Source of the DNA: Amphibalanus amphitrite
Taxonomy: Eukaryota > Arthropoda > Thecostraca > Balanomorpha > Balanidae
Length of the DNA stretch: 64,000 nucleotides
NCBI RefSeq assembly: GCF_019059575.1
Contig: NW_024881612.1
Span: 310,001 to 374,000 of the forward strand
Direction of reading: 5' to 3'
This document shows, piece after piece, positions 43,595 through 53,944 of this stretch (position 1 is its first letter; each line of letters starts with the position of its first letter). The notes beneath the pieces were generated by a model. That model did no database searches and had not been told where the DNA came from. It saw nothing but the letters and a program-made list of their open reading frames with translations. The position numbers were made by a program, and so were the translations under genes.

Positions 43595-44397
43595 GCACTT
43601 TCTGCACCGGCGGCTACGGGGTGCGCTCCCTCGGGAGCAGCGTGCCGCTCCAAGGCCCAAGGGAGCAGCCCGCATGAGATGAAGGTGCCTGTTCAGCCCG
43701 GAGTGGGGGTTGCGGCGTGGACGGTGGAGAAGAAGGATTTCAGCACCCTGAGGGTGAAAACGACGGACGGTGTTGTTGCCTCTAAAAGCAGCCATTTTAT
43801 AACACCGGAACTGCTGGGCTGGCCGAGACAAAACATCTCCAGTCGATTCACCGTACCATATAAGATTTCACCAACCGTTTCGAATATGGTGACCTCAGGT
43901 GGCCTCAATGATCTTGAAGGTCACCTGAGCGTTTTTTTTTTAAATCCAATAGCCACTCTATAACTCAGGAACTACTGGGCCTATAGAGGCGAAAAGCTCA
44001 GCAGTCGATTCTCCATATACGATTTCACTAGCCGTATGGTCTCGATTAGGCCAGCAATAGGTACCCTAAAGATCGGTTAGGACGGCCCACCAACAGGTAT
44101 CTGGTATGCTAACGAGTAACGAGGCTGCATTTATTATCTGCGAGTAACAGTATCCGGCGATTTGATAGGTCTTACCGCCTTCGTGTAGGCATATGTGTAG
44201 TTTATTTATTGTGATATTTTTATTTGGTCGTCACTCATAAACAGCTCAGATGAAGAATTGCCCGAACGAGAACTGTCAAGAAATAATGAATAGGCGTAAA
44301 GTCACACGGCAGCCAGCAGCCGTGTATTTATGGTACCTAAGCCAAACGCTGCCTTCCATATCTTTCCTCTCCAGCGGCCAGCCCGCCCGTTTCGACG
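43595..44397. other. Repeat-derived spacer and 3' flank of the fusion gene
   Basis: Two copies of the CTCTATAACTCAGGAACTACTGGGC unit (about 43800 and 43955) with short AGGTCA motifs. At 44201-44210 the minus strand reads AATAAATAAA, a likely poly(A) signal about 190 bp after the stop of the minus-strand gene at 44398. Confidence 0.6.
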
Positions 44398-46767
44398 CTA
44401 CTCGACGTCGGCGGCGTGGCTGCCGAGCGGCGCGCTCCTACCGAACACCTTCCGCACCAGGTCGGCGCCGAATGGGCCGTACACGAACAGGGCACGCGAC
44501 GGGTAGTCGAGCTGGCGCAGGCAGCCCAGCGTGGACACGGTCATAGTGGCGCCACCGCAGACGAGCAGCCGGCAGCGGCCGCTGCCCGGCGGCGGGAGGT
44601 GACGCTGCAGCATGGCGCCGTCCAGGAAGCCCTCCTCGCCATCCCAGTGCTCGGGCGCGTCGCTGAGGCTGAACACCACGCGCAGTCGGGGGTCGGCGGC
44701 GGCCAGCGCGCTCAGCTCCGTCTCGAAGAGCAGCTCGTCGCGCCGCTCGGCGTGGTAGAGCAGCGTGACGCGCGTGGTGTCGGCCCGGTCGGCGGCCACG
44801 CTGCGCACCAGCTGCACGCACGGCGTCACCCCGGCGCCGGAGGCCAGCAGCACCAGGTGCTCCAGACAGCCCGGACGGTACTCGAAGCCGCCGCACGGAC
44901 CACGCGCCGCGATGGTGTCGCCGGTGCGCATGCCGCGTAGGTGCGCAGACAGGAGGCCGCTGGTCTCACGGCGCACCACCAGCTCCACGACGTCGGCACC
45001 CGGTCGTGAGACGGGCGACAAGTACCGCTCTTGCGCCGACTGGCCCTCCGACTGCACACGCACCTGAATATACTGGCCTGGCAGACAGCCGTGGTGTCCA
45101 GCACCGGCCGAAAACCGGAACCGGTAGGAGTCCATGTGCGGCGTGAGCTGGCGACACTCCAGCAGCACCAGGTCTGTGTAGGTGTCCGGGTGTAGGCCGG
45201 CCGGCACCTTCGCACCATCCACCACCAGCGGCTCGGACACGTAGGTCGGCGGCCGCGTGTGGAACGGGTTCTCAAAGTCTGAGTCCTGGTAGTCGCTCTG
45301 CTTGGCGTCGTGCGCGCCGGGCCGATCCATCTCTGCCTCCCGCAGAAGCCGCCGGCCCAGCTCCTCCTTCTCGTCTTGCGTCATCTTGTCGAGCTCGTGG
45401 TGAACGGCGCGTCGGTTGACGGTCTGCTCCCACAGATCGAGGCTCTCCGGGCCGAGTAGCGCCACCTGTCCCACCAGCTGTCGCACCACCTCGTTGCTGG
45501 GCGCCATCAGCCAGCCGGCCTTGGCGTCTCTTAGCAGCCGCTCCAGGCCGAGCTCCTCCTTGTAACCGGCGCCGCCGCAGGCCTGCAGCATGCGGTCCGA
45601 CACCGTCCACACGTTCTGCGCGGCGGCCGTCTTCAGCTGGAAGCCCCACAGCGCGAAGGCTGCGTACGGCCGGAAGTCCGTGTCGGCGAAGCGGCTCCAG
45701 TCGGCGTTGCCGGTCGCGGCGTCCATGGCCGCCGCCGCGGAGGCCACTGCCAGTCGACTGGTATTGGTGCTGCACACGCCGCCGCCAAAGTAGTCCTGGA
45801 TCACCGGGTAGTCGCACACCCGCAGACCGACGTCGCCGTGGGTCTTGCGCGTCACGTGCTTCTTGGCGACGTCCAGGCAGGCCATGGCGATACCGTTCCA
45901 CACGCTGGCTGTCAGCAGGAGGAACAGGATGGCGCCGTCGTCGTTGTTGATCTGGCCCTGACCGTCCTCGCCGATCTGCCGGTCGCGGTTCAGCACGCCG
46001 TCCACGATCATCGGACCGGACATGTTGCCGTGCATGCCGAGCGCGCGCCAGTCGTCCGAGTTGGCGCGCACTTCGTCGCCCATGACCAGGTAGTGGGTGT
46101 AGCGGGTGTAGTCGCCGGGCTCCCGGGTCGGACTGCTGACCTGTACCATGTACCAGTCGGCGTGGCCGGCCGACGTCACCCAGGAGCAGAACTTCGTCAG
46201 GCGCACGCGATCCCCGTCCAGGAAGCGCGACTTTGTGGCGATGTTGTACCAGAAGTGTCCACCGGAGGCCGGATCGCTGTGCACGGTGGTGCCCACCAGT
46301 CGGTCACGGTCCAGGCGCGAGAGCAGGTCGCGCAGCGTGTCGTTGCGGTGGTGGCTGCGCAGCAGGATGCCGCACGCGGCCAGGTGCATGGTGTAGACGA
46401 GCGCCGTGCTGGGGCAGCCGTAGCGGGCCAGCGTCTCGAGCACCATGGCGGCACAGGCGTGGCTCTCGCCGAGGCCGCCCAGCTCGCGCGGCACGAGCAG
46501 ACCGAGCAGGCGCAACTCAGCCAGCGCTGACAGCGATCGGCGCGGGTAGGTGTATGTCTGGTCGCAGTGCAGCGCGTGCGGCCGGATGCGCTCGCGGCAC
46601 AGCTCAATCAGCTGGCTCCGCAACTCCTTCTGAGACTCGGTGAGCGTCCAGTCAGGGTCCAGTTCGGTGCCCAGGCCCCAGAACGGCCGCGAGCCCCATC
46701 GCTTCCCTTCGGCCGCCGGCGGCTGCTCGGACTCGGCCGGCGGCTTCTCGGACTCGACGGTCGACAT
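44398..46767 (-). CDS. Acyl-CoA dehydrogenase-fold / cytochrome b5 reductase-like fusion protein, intronless
   Basis: A single open frame of 789 residues from an ATG at 46767; a TAA lies in frame at 46807-46809, so the start is bounded. Residues about 38-440 are an acyl-CoA dehydrogenase fold: LLVPRELGGLGES, KFCSWVTSAGHADWYMV, LGMHGNMSGPMIVDGV, ACGGAGY (396-401) and LERLLRDA. After an acidic linker (about 450-510), residues about 520-770 are a ferredoxin/cytochrome-b5-reductase-type module: FAD motif RYLSPVS (581-587), GPCGGFEY (623-630), the NAD(P) loop SGAGVTP (643-649) and CGG (737-739). No heme domain, signal peptide or membrane segment is seen. Both usual positions of the dehydrogenase catalytic Glu look changed: MAPSNEV (421-427) where YEGTxxI is usual, and ASVW (287-290) where LERL occurs in isovaleryl-type enzymes. 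Possible role (inference): a flavin monooxygenase or reductase fed with electrons from NAD(P)H by its own domain. Confidence 0.88.
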   Translation of the reverse strand: MSTVESEKPPAESEQPPAAEGKRWGSRPFWGLGTELDPDWTLTESQKELRSQLIELCRERIRPHALHCDQTYTYPRRSLSALAELRLLGLLVPRELGGLGESHACAAMVLETLARYGCPSTALVYTMHLAACGILLRSHHRNDTLRDLLSRLDRDRLVGTTVHSDPASGGHFWYNIATKSRFLDGDRVRLTKFCSWVTSAGHADWYMVQVSSPTREPGDYTRYTHYLVMGDEVRANSDDWRALGMHGNMSGPMIVDGVLNRDRQIGEDGQGQINNDDGAILFLLLTASVWNGIAMACLDVAKKHVTRKTHGDVGLRVCDYPVIQDYFGGGVCSTNTSRLAVASAAAAMDAATGNADWSRFADTDFRPYAAFALWGFQLKTAAAQNVWTVSDRMLQACGGAGYKEELGLERLLRDAKAGWLMAPSNEVVRQLVGQVALLGPESLDLWEQTVNRRAVHHELDKMTQDEKEELGRRLLREAEMDRPGAHDAKQSDYQDSDFENPFHTRPPTYVSEPLVVDGAKVPAGLHPDTYTDLVLLECRQLTPHMDSYRFRFSAGAGHHGCLPGQYIQVRVQSEGQSAQERYLSPVSRPGADVVELVVRRETSGLLSAHLRGMRTGDTIAARGPCGGFEYRPGCLEHLVLLASGAGVTPCVQLVRSVAADRADTTRVTLLYHAERRDELLFETELSALAAADPRLRVVFSLSDAPEHWDGEEGFLDGAMLQRHLPPPGSGRCRLLVCGGATMTVSTLGCLRQLDYPSRALFVYGPFGADLVRKVFGRSAPLGSHAADVE

Positions 46768-49700
46768 GATAAAGGTGGCTTGGCTCCTGGCTCCTTTGCT
46801 GTCCACTTAGACTCCAGTGGCTGTGGGCACACAGCTCGAATGAATTCCGACCCAGCCTCGAGCGGATATGCTCAGACAGCGTCTGCTGTGTGCTACGGCT
46901 CAAGGAAGCTCAGGCTAATCCTGAGCAACAACTGTAGTAAAACGACACTCGAGACAATAAAAACCCAGGGTAAGGATCGTGTCTGTGCCCTTTAAAAGCC
47001 AGCCATCCGAACTCCGAAGCCAAGAACATACATTCAAATTTCCCATATCCCAACATTTTTTAGAACATACAGATTAGCTCGTAGCTGGTGTGATAATAAA
47101 ACCCACGATCGTTCGGCTGTGTTGTCGCTGTCTGCGACCTTGTTTATGCTCTCGGATAGGGATGATCGGGTTGAAATGCGAAAAAGTCGGGGAGTCTGAG
47201 TTGTTTTAGCATGTAAAACAATTGTCAAAACTCACGCAAGCCGTATTATATAACAATTGTAATGTGTCAATGGTCGTACACAGTTGCTTCACTTTCGAAC
47301 GTCTGGCGGTGACCCTCTCGAACCCTTTTCTGCTCTCTGTCTATCCTGTCTCACCTGTGCAGCTCGGTATCCGAGGCCTGGACCTCGATACGTTGGGGTG
47401 CGTCTGGAGCGTGAGGACGGAGCTCCGAATCGATCCGCCGTCGCCCGCCGAGTGTCGGTCCGCGGTCACAGGGGCGTCGGCACAGGCCGTCAGCGACCCA
47501 ACGGCGAGGCCAGGACCCCGGGCGTAATAATAAAACAAAGGTGACTTGCAAGAAACATCCCAGTTACAAAAAGTAATCGTTTATTTGTAATATTATACCA
47601 GTAATGGCCGCACAGTGTTGGTCTTTCGAATACCCGTGAACGTATGTTTGCACAGGAAACACTCTGAATTTGGGTAGTTCTTGTTCGGTAGGTACGTACC
47701 GGTTAATTGCATTATATCGGACTTCGCTGAATCGTTTTTATGCACTGATTTACTTTCGTCCTTTTCCATGACTAACGCGTGCAGCGAGTTTTTACGCGCG
47801 ATGAATTAAATCGGCCTCGTATGTTGTATTGTGTTCGGTCCCTTTCCGACTCTATTGCGACTGGTTGGTTACTAACAAAGCCCTATTCGTTCCGAACACT
47901 GCGCTGCTGAGCTCTCCGCTCCATCTTTTCACGTTTAAATGTCCACCGCGTCTGGCGGTACTGAGTCCGCCCCTGTGGGCTCGGCCGGCGACGGTATACA
48001 CGGTACGCAGGATATTTGTTATTATTAGGTGGTGCAGGGCGGGAGAGCAGCGGCCCAGTCCCCGTCAGGCGGATGACCGCTCCTCTCTGACCCCATCACT
48101 GTTTGTCCGGGACGTGCAGCAGCCCTGCATCCGCTCATCTGGTCTTATAGTACCGCATGCACCCGCGCCTGAACACAAACCTTCATGTATCTGTTACACC
48201 GGAGTCCTATAAATAGCCCCTGTCGGACGAAAGTTCTGATGGATTTTCATGTCTGATGTCGTCCTCAGTTACCTGGTGCTTCTATAAGCAAGAAGATTGA
48301 TTAATCATTCCAACCGCGTTGGAGGTTCCATGGCATCGAATTTCGAGTAAAAAATCAAATAATTCACATGCCTATAGCTTTTTCACTAAAATCTCAACAG
48401 CTTTGACCTAAGCAATGGTTTAGCCTTAGAGGGTAAAATGTGAAATTAATATTTTTGTGGAAAAATGCTTTAAGTTCGGAATGCTAACTTCGGAAAAAGC
48501 CCGCATGATATTGCCTTTACCGGCGTCGAGCATCGTGTTTCGTTTTTCAAAACGCATTAAATCAAATAGATAGAGGTACCTTGGCCTAAAAAAAGTTAGC
48601 TTGAAAAATTTATTTCAGGTCAAGGTGATAACCTGGCCGGAAAACATTCAAAACATTGAATCAAACATCACCTAGGAGTTAGGACCTTAAAATTGGGTAT
48701 CATCGGCTTCCTCTCGTCACGGGCAGCACGCTCGTTATTTTCTGCGAAGCTCTAGCTCGATCAGAGGCGAAACGGCAAGGGGGTCCGTTGGACCCCTCTT
48801 TTTACGTTCGCGTCTGGCAAAACACCAATACGGGCGAGGGTTAATATGAGCATCAATTTGAATACAATCATTACCTCATCAACTGCTGAAACTTTCCAAA
48901 CAATCATTCAGTCGGTGCGGCTATGTCCAGCACTATTATTCATGAAGGTTAGCTCGATTGTCATGACCTGACCTCATGATATGACCTCCTTGAATGACCT
49001 GTGTGTGAAATTTCAACATGAGCGAAAAAATATTTAACGCTGTTCTATTACATATATGTAAAACATACTTACCCCGGTTCCAGTGGTTCGCTAGTGCCGT
49101 GCCATGTCACAACATCAGTCGATTGGCGTTCTAGCTTCATGGAGCAGGCATACATAATTGAGAATGGTTAACAAATTCTAACATAGGTATGCGACTAATA
49201 AATGGGTAACGTTTAGTGACGATGTGGCGTTAAGATAAACGTGTTCCGTGACTTAGATGGCAGAACATTGAAATGCCGGTAACCAGAGCCCAGTTGCGAG
49301 TCGCCCTGGGGCTCGACATCGTGAGCAGCTTTCTGAGGGGATTAAATGGTGTGCGGTTGGTGAGCTCATTTGCAATGCTCTCTTGGGAGTTGGCTATTGA
49401 GTAGAATGGATCGGCAAGCCGCAATCGGATATATAACGGCGCTAAACTGGGGTTCTAAATTATCCATTAGCTCATCGACACTAATCGTGAACAAAAACAA
49501 ACGTCGGGTTCACAGACGTTATCATTTAATGACGTTACGTCTGTGATAGGTAGGTTCTGTGCAGTGTGCATGACATGCAGGTGCACAGCAGTGCAAATAA
49601 TGACCCTTTTTTAGACTACAGGCTGTATCTCTGATGCCTGTTTACACAGCGTTACTAATGGAAGCCGGTTTATGTCATTCGATTTTTATCCGAATGGACC

Positions 49701-50094
49701 TCAACAGGAGACATCAATGGTCAAGCACTTTTCCAGAAGCGAAACTAATGTTGCCGCCCTACTGCGGACTTGTCCAGTGAAAGCAAGGATAATTTGACTG
49801 TAGAGTGCGATATAGAAATTAAAGTACCATTCAACGGTGCATTATGAATTATTAGCTGAAATAATTACCGCGTCTAAAATTTGGACTGAAAACACAACAA
49901 AAAGACAATGCATGACCTGTCCCTAATAACCACAATAAAGATAGTAGTTAGTTACCTCCCGGGTATCTATTCTCAATGCTACTTTTGGATTTAATTTGTA
50001 GCACTGACCCACCAATCGTCATTTTGCATTCATCATTCACCATATTCGTTCCATTCAGGATGCACCAGTTTTATCTTATCGATCAATTCACATA
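46768..50094. other. Intergenic, no firm gene
   Basis: Mostly AT-rich. A GC-rich segment at 47362-47526 follows a good acceptor-like tract (CTGTCTCACCTGTGCAG), stays open to a TAA, and is followed by AATAATAAAAC. It could be a terminal exon on the plus strand, but I recognise nothing in it. AGGTCA-type repeat DNA lies at 48600-48660 and 48950-49010. A right-end motif CGGGCGAGGG|TTAA is at 48831-48844, so a piggyBac-type remnant is present. Confidence 0.4.
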
Positions 50095-50183
50095 CACTGT
50101 AAAAAAAAATGTCACGAGCCAATTCTATGACAAGGAGTGGGTTACACGGTCGTCCATTGTACCTTGCTGTTATATATAGGGAC

Positions 50184-52228
50184 ATCCCTAGTGAAAAAAT
50201 CCTTAAGGACAGTCCTATGTATTTCTTCAGGACGATCCTTAACAAAATCCTTGTACGAAATTGATACACAATCCTTAAGGATTTTGTTAGAAATTCCTTA
50301 AGGATTTTGTTAGAAATTCCTTAAGGATTCTGCGGAAAATCCGTAAGGATTTTTAGCTAAATCCTTAAGGATCTCTAGCAATGTCTTTAAGGACATTGGT
50401 AATAATCTTTAAGGACTTTGTGTTTTTTTTCCTTAAAGATTGGTAGCAAAATCTTTAAGGATCTTGGCGACAATCCTCAAGGATTTTGAGGCTATTCCTT
50501 AATGAATGATATATAAATCCGTAAGGATCAAACCCTAGCAAACACATTTGTACGGTCTCTGAAGCTATATTTTTTACTTGAAATAAGCACATTTAGCCAT
50601 TTTTCATTGCCAGGAATGGAGCAGCCGCCAACCACAGGCGACCGGGTATACATATATGGAGCTCCAGGCATTCGCAGGTTGCAGCTGAGGCTCCGAGAAA
50701 TATAAGCCGAGGACTTCCAAAAAAAAACATATTTACAGGAAGATAAGTCTACACTTTTTCGAGTCAGCCACGCTTCAGATATTATCACGTCAAACGTCCT
50801 CGGCCGCCGCTCCTACGCCATCCACATTCTACACATCTTGAGCGGTTGAGTCGCCCGTCGCCTGTCGAGTCTCGCATCCTGCGTTCCTGTAACAAGGCGG
50901 ATATTCCTATGTAATAACAGTAATATACTGATCAACAATACCTACTCAAAGGCTCACGAATTCTACTCTTAGGCTTAGACTGTAGTCCCAGCCAAAGAAT
51001 ATTGGTGAGCCTTTGAGTAAATTCAGTTCAGTCATTTCCAGCTTAGATGCCTGTGTATGTTCATTTAGCAATGCATCACATATGCACCTACGTCCTACTA
51101 CCCTGAATCCATTCTATTATATTTACCTGGGCCTCGTTCCAAGGCATGGCGCTAAAAGACGCTACCGGTAGTACTTTCATTTGCCGCAGCCAAATGAATG
51201 AGGACGACGATCGCCATTAATTGAAATGAACGTTTCAGCGCCGGTTTTTTTTTTATCTATCAATGTAATAACTAGGATCAATTATTTCATTGATACACAG
51301 CATGGCAGAAACTTACATGGCCCGAAGAGGAGACGGCAGACGGCACAACACACTCAACAGACTCGTCCGCATCCCGCGAGCGGCGGCGGCACAATGCGAC
51401 AGGGGGACGCGCGGTCTCCCCTCTTGCCGGAGGCGAGGATCAGACCGCCCGCTGCCGCCCGTACAGTCTTTGAAACGGTCAGCGGTCGCTAAATTCCAGT
51501 CGGTACGGTCTCTGAAAGAGCACAGCGCAAACGCTGTGGCACCGGTGACACTGAGGCCATGCGATACATGCATACTGTGGCACTTGGTTGAGATACCAAT
51601 AGGTACTTTTTATCAGAACTATTCGTCTATCCGATTTGGAGTCTGGATGAACCCAGCGTGGACATTTAGGTCACCATCCCAGCTAAATATTAATTCTGAG
51701 TTAAGGTAGCCAAATTGTTATCCCTGGCTCACAATCACCGGTTTTGGCGCGCAATATCGAGAAATGCCATAAATCGAAAATATTTAATTTCAAAGTTGCA
51801 GCACAAAAGTGGGGGCAAGCTGCTCCCACTGCCCCCTCGCCTCCCGGTTCCCGCGCCTATGATGATAACGAACGCTGCTTTGGTCCGTCACAAAGTTTTT
51901 ACATGCCGTATATTAACGGATACGGAGCACGGAATAATACTAGGGATGATTCAATCACTCCATAATGATTGACGTACTGGCTGCATCGGCTATCCTGAAG
52001 GATTAAGCGACACTAGCAAGTAGCAATTTCTTTACGGAATACTGAGCGATCCTTAAGGATACCAAACATCGCCCTAAAATCCTTACGGATCGGCGAATGC
52101 GTCCTTAAGGATTCTAGAAGGTCCGTAGAATCCTTAAGGATTTCATATCTGATCCATATGGGTCCTTATGGATCCTTAAGGATTGTGGGGATTCTGGCGA
52201 AATCCTTAAGGACTTTTTCACTAGGGAT
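50184..52228. mobile_element. Element bordered by arrays of ATCCTTAAGGAT palindromes
   Basis: Inverted ends ATCCCTAGTGAAAAARTCCTTAAGGA (about 26 bp, one mismatch). Next to each end is an array of CCTTAAGGA and variants (CTTTAAGGA, CCTTAAAGA, CCTTACGGA) spaced about 22 bp: about 12 on the left (50197-50528) and about 6-8 on the right (52050-52212). The interior shows no recognisable transposase. Target duplication not resolved. Confidence 0.75.
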
Positions 52229-52639
52229 TATCAGCCTGAGGGTTGTTAGTTAAAGAGTGGCCTCGTGAAACAATTGGTTACAAATGGTAACCTAATAACT
52301 TAAATGCTTCCCTAACACCCCTTCCTGCTGATCAACAGATTTCGCGCTGTGTCGGAAAACTACGCATAGTCTCATAATTAAATCCGCCAGAAGCTTGTTG
52401 CATGCTAGTTACATGCGTGTTTCATTATCGTGTCATATTATTATTATGTCGGCTAATGAGGCACCGCCCTGCACGTGCTTTAAATATAATCCTGCGCACA
52501 CGCCACCTAGTCGGATACTCATCATCGGACTAGTCCTGGTAAGGTTTTCGTGTTGCCGAATGAGGCGAAACGACTTTGATTCGGTAGTGCCTCATAAATC
52601 CCTGCTACGGTGACCAGCGACGAGTCTGAGACTGCTTCT

Positions 52640-52780
52640 AAAACGCGTCCTTCACTTCCGGCGCGGGGCCGTCATTTCCGGCCGCCATTGTTCAGTTCTG
52701 CGGCTGCCGGCGGTTGGTGCGGTTGTGTTGTGGCACGGTGCGTTGTGAAGTTCTCGGGCTGGGATATTTCGAAGGTACGT
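52640..52780 (+). promoter_or_regulatory. CpG-rich promoter-like segment
   Basis: In AT-rich surroundings, this stretch carries CACTTCCGGCGCGG (ETS-type), CATTTCCGGCC and GGCCGCCATTG (YY1-type), then GATATTTCGAAG|GTACGT, which could be a first-exon donor. The motif combination is typical of TATA-less promoters. Weak evidence only. Confidence 0.35.
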
Positions 52781-53106
52781 TATATTGTATGATATTTACG
52801 TAGCAATGGGGGACATTTTATTTATTTTGTAATATTCTGAACACATGTTGCGTCATAGAATTCACCCCTTGACCGTTGTGGGCCACTGTTTTGTTTGAAT
52901 TCCGACTGTTGGAAGACGGACTTTCTTTCAGTTGCTGTCTAGCCTTTTTTCCAAATGTGTAAGCTACACATATTGCCTCACATTGATTTATCTTATACAA
53001 AAGTCAGTTGATGTAGATAATAAAGCCATCCTCACTGATATTTTAAAATCAGCAGTAATTTTCTTTTCTGTTTGCAGAGTTGCTTAAAGTTGTGGGAGAC
53101 TGAGGC

Positions 53107-53385
53107 ATGAAGGTATACCGGAAGCCAGCGATATTTCTGTTGGTAAGCCTCGCCCAGAAAAAAAACTTGCTTGAATCTGCAAAGTATGGCAAATATTTGA
53201 TGGACTGCACAGTGAACAATGTACGTGACATGACAGGATCAACTTGCTCACTCGCCTGTTGTAAGTGCCGTTGCGTCAAAGCCCGTGGAAGTGCTCGATC
53301 GTGTCTCATGCAACCGTATTATTTTGTGAATGTTATTGGTGTTGACTCAAATCAGCTTTTGCACCACTCCGCTATGATATTGTAA
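53107..53385 (+). CDS. Candidate small protein, 92 residues, unrecognised
   Basis: ATG at 53107 follows an in-frame TGA (53101-53103). It lies about 30 bp after an acceptor-like TTCTGTTTGCAG (ends 53079) that would pair with the donor at about 52774. The stop is at 53385, with AATAAA at 53427-53432. The product starts MKVYRKPAIFLLVSLAQ and has a cysteine cluster (CSLACCKCRC). I do not recognise it; it may be a non-coding exon or transposon remnant. Confidence 0.3.
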   Translation: MKVYRKPAIFLLVSLAQKKNLLESAKYGKYLMDCTVNNVRDMTGSTCSLACCKCRCVKARGSARSCLMQPYYFVNVIGVDSNQLLHHSAMIL

Positions 53386-53944
53386 TATGTATATATTTAG
53401 ATATTTTGTATCGTATGCTAATAAGTAATAAACGTTATTTTTGTGTATGTTTTTTTGTAACGTGGCTGGCACGCTGTCGTGGCTGTCGTTGGCCGGGTCG
53501 TCCACCAGTCGGAGGGGCGGCTGGGGGAGAAGGAGGGGGGGGGGGGGGTGACGCAATTGAGCTAGTATTACTACTGTGCAGCAATAGCAGGCGCTAGCTG
53601 GTTGGGTTACCAGGCGAGTCCTGCTAAGGAGCCTAATCGGCGTACCGATCTGCTGGTTTTGCCCTCGTTTTCAAACGAGGTACCGAATAACGAAACGAGG
53701 GGCTGACACGGGGGTGCTCGGTTTATGAGGCGTGGGCTTGTCATTTACTAACGAAACAAGCTTGTACCCTCTTACTAGCTAAATATGAGGCGATTTTTAC
53801 ACGTCGCTGCATGCTCATTTTTGCGCCAGCGGTTTTCCTATACAAGGGGCTTGTAAGATTTTTTTTTACAGTGTAGTGCACGTCACATGACATTTGACAA
53901 CGCTCATGCCGCTCATTTCCCGTGCCTGGCTCCACAATGCAACA

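Larger units (their letters stand above)
50095..53873. mobile_element. TA-flanked element with CACTGTAAAAAAAAAT termini
   Basis: TA (50093-50094) | CACTGTAAAAAAAAATGTCAC ... reverse complement of CACTGTAAAAAAAAATCTTAC | TA (53874-53875). The inverted ends match over about 27 bp with three mismatches. TA flanks suggest a Tc1/mariner-type origin. It includes a second element (50184-52228) and a possible transcription unit (52640-53432). Whether the two ends belong to one element or two is not certain. Confidence 0.55.

Noticed and set aside
44416..46995. Plus-strand and alternative minus-strand frames overlapping the fusion gene
   Set aside because: Shadows of a GC-rich coding region; no motifs.
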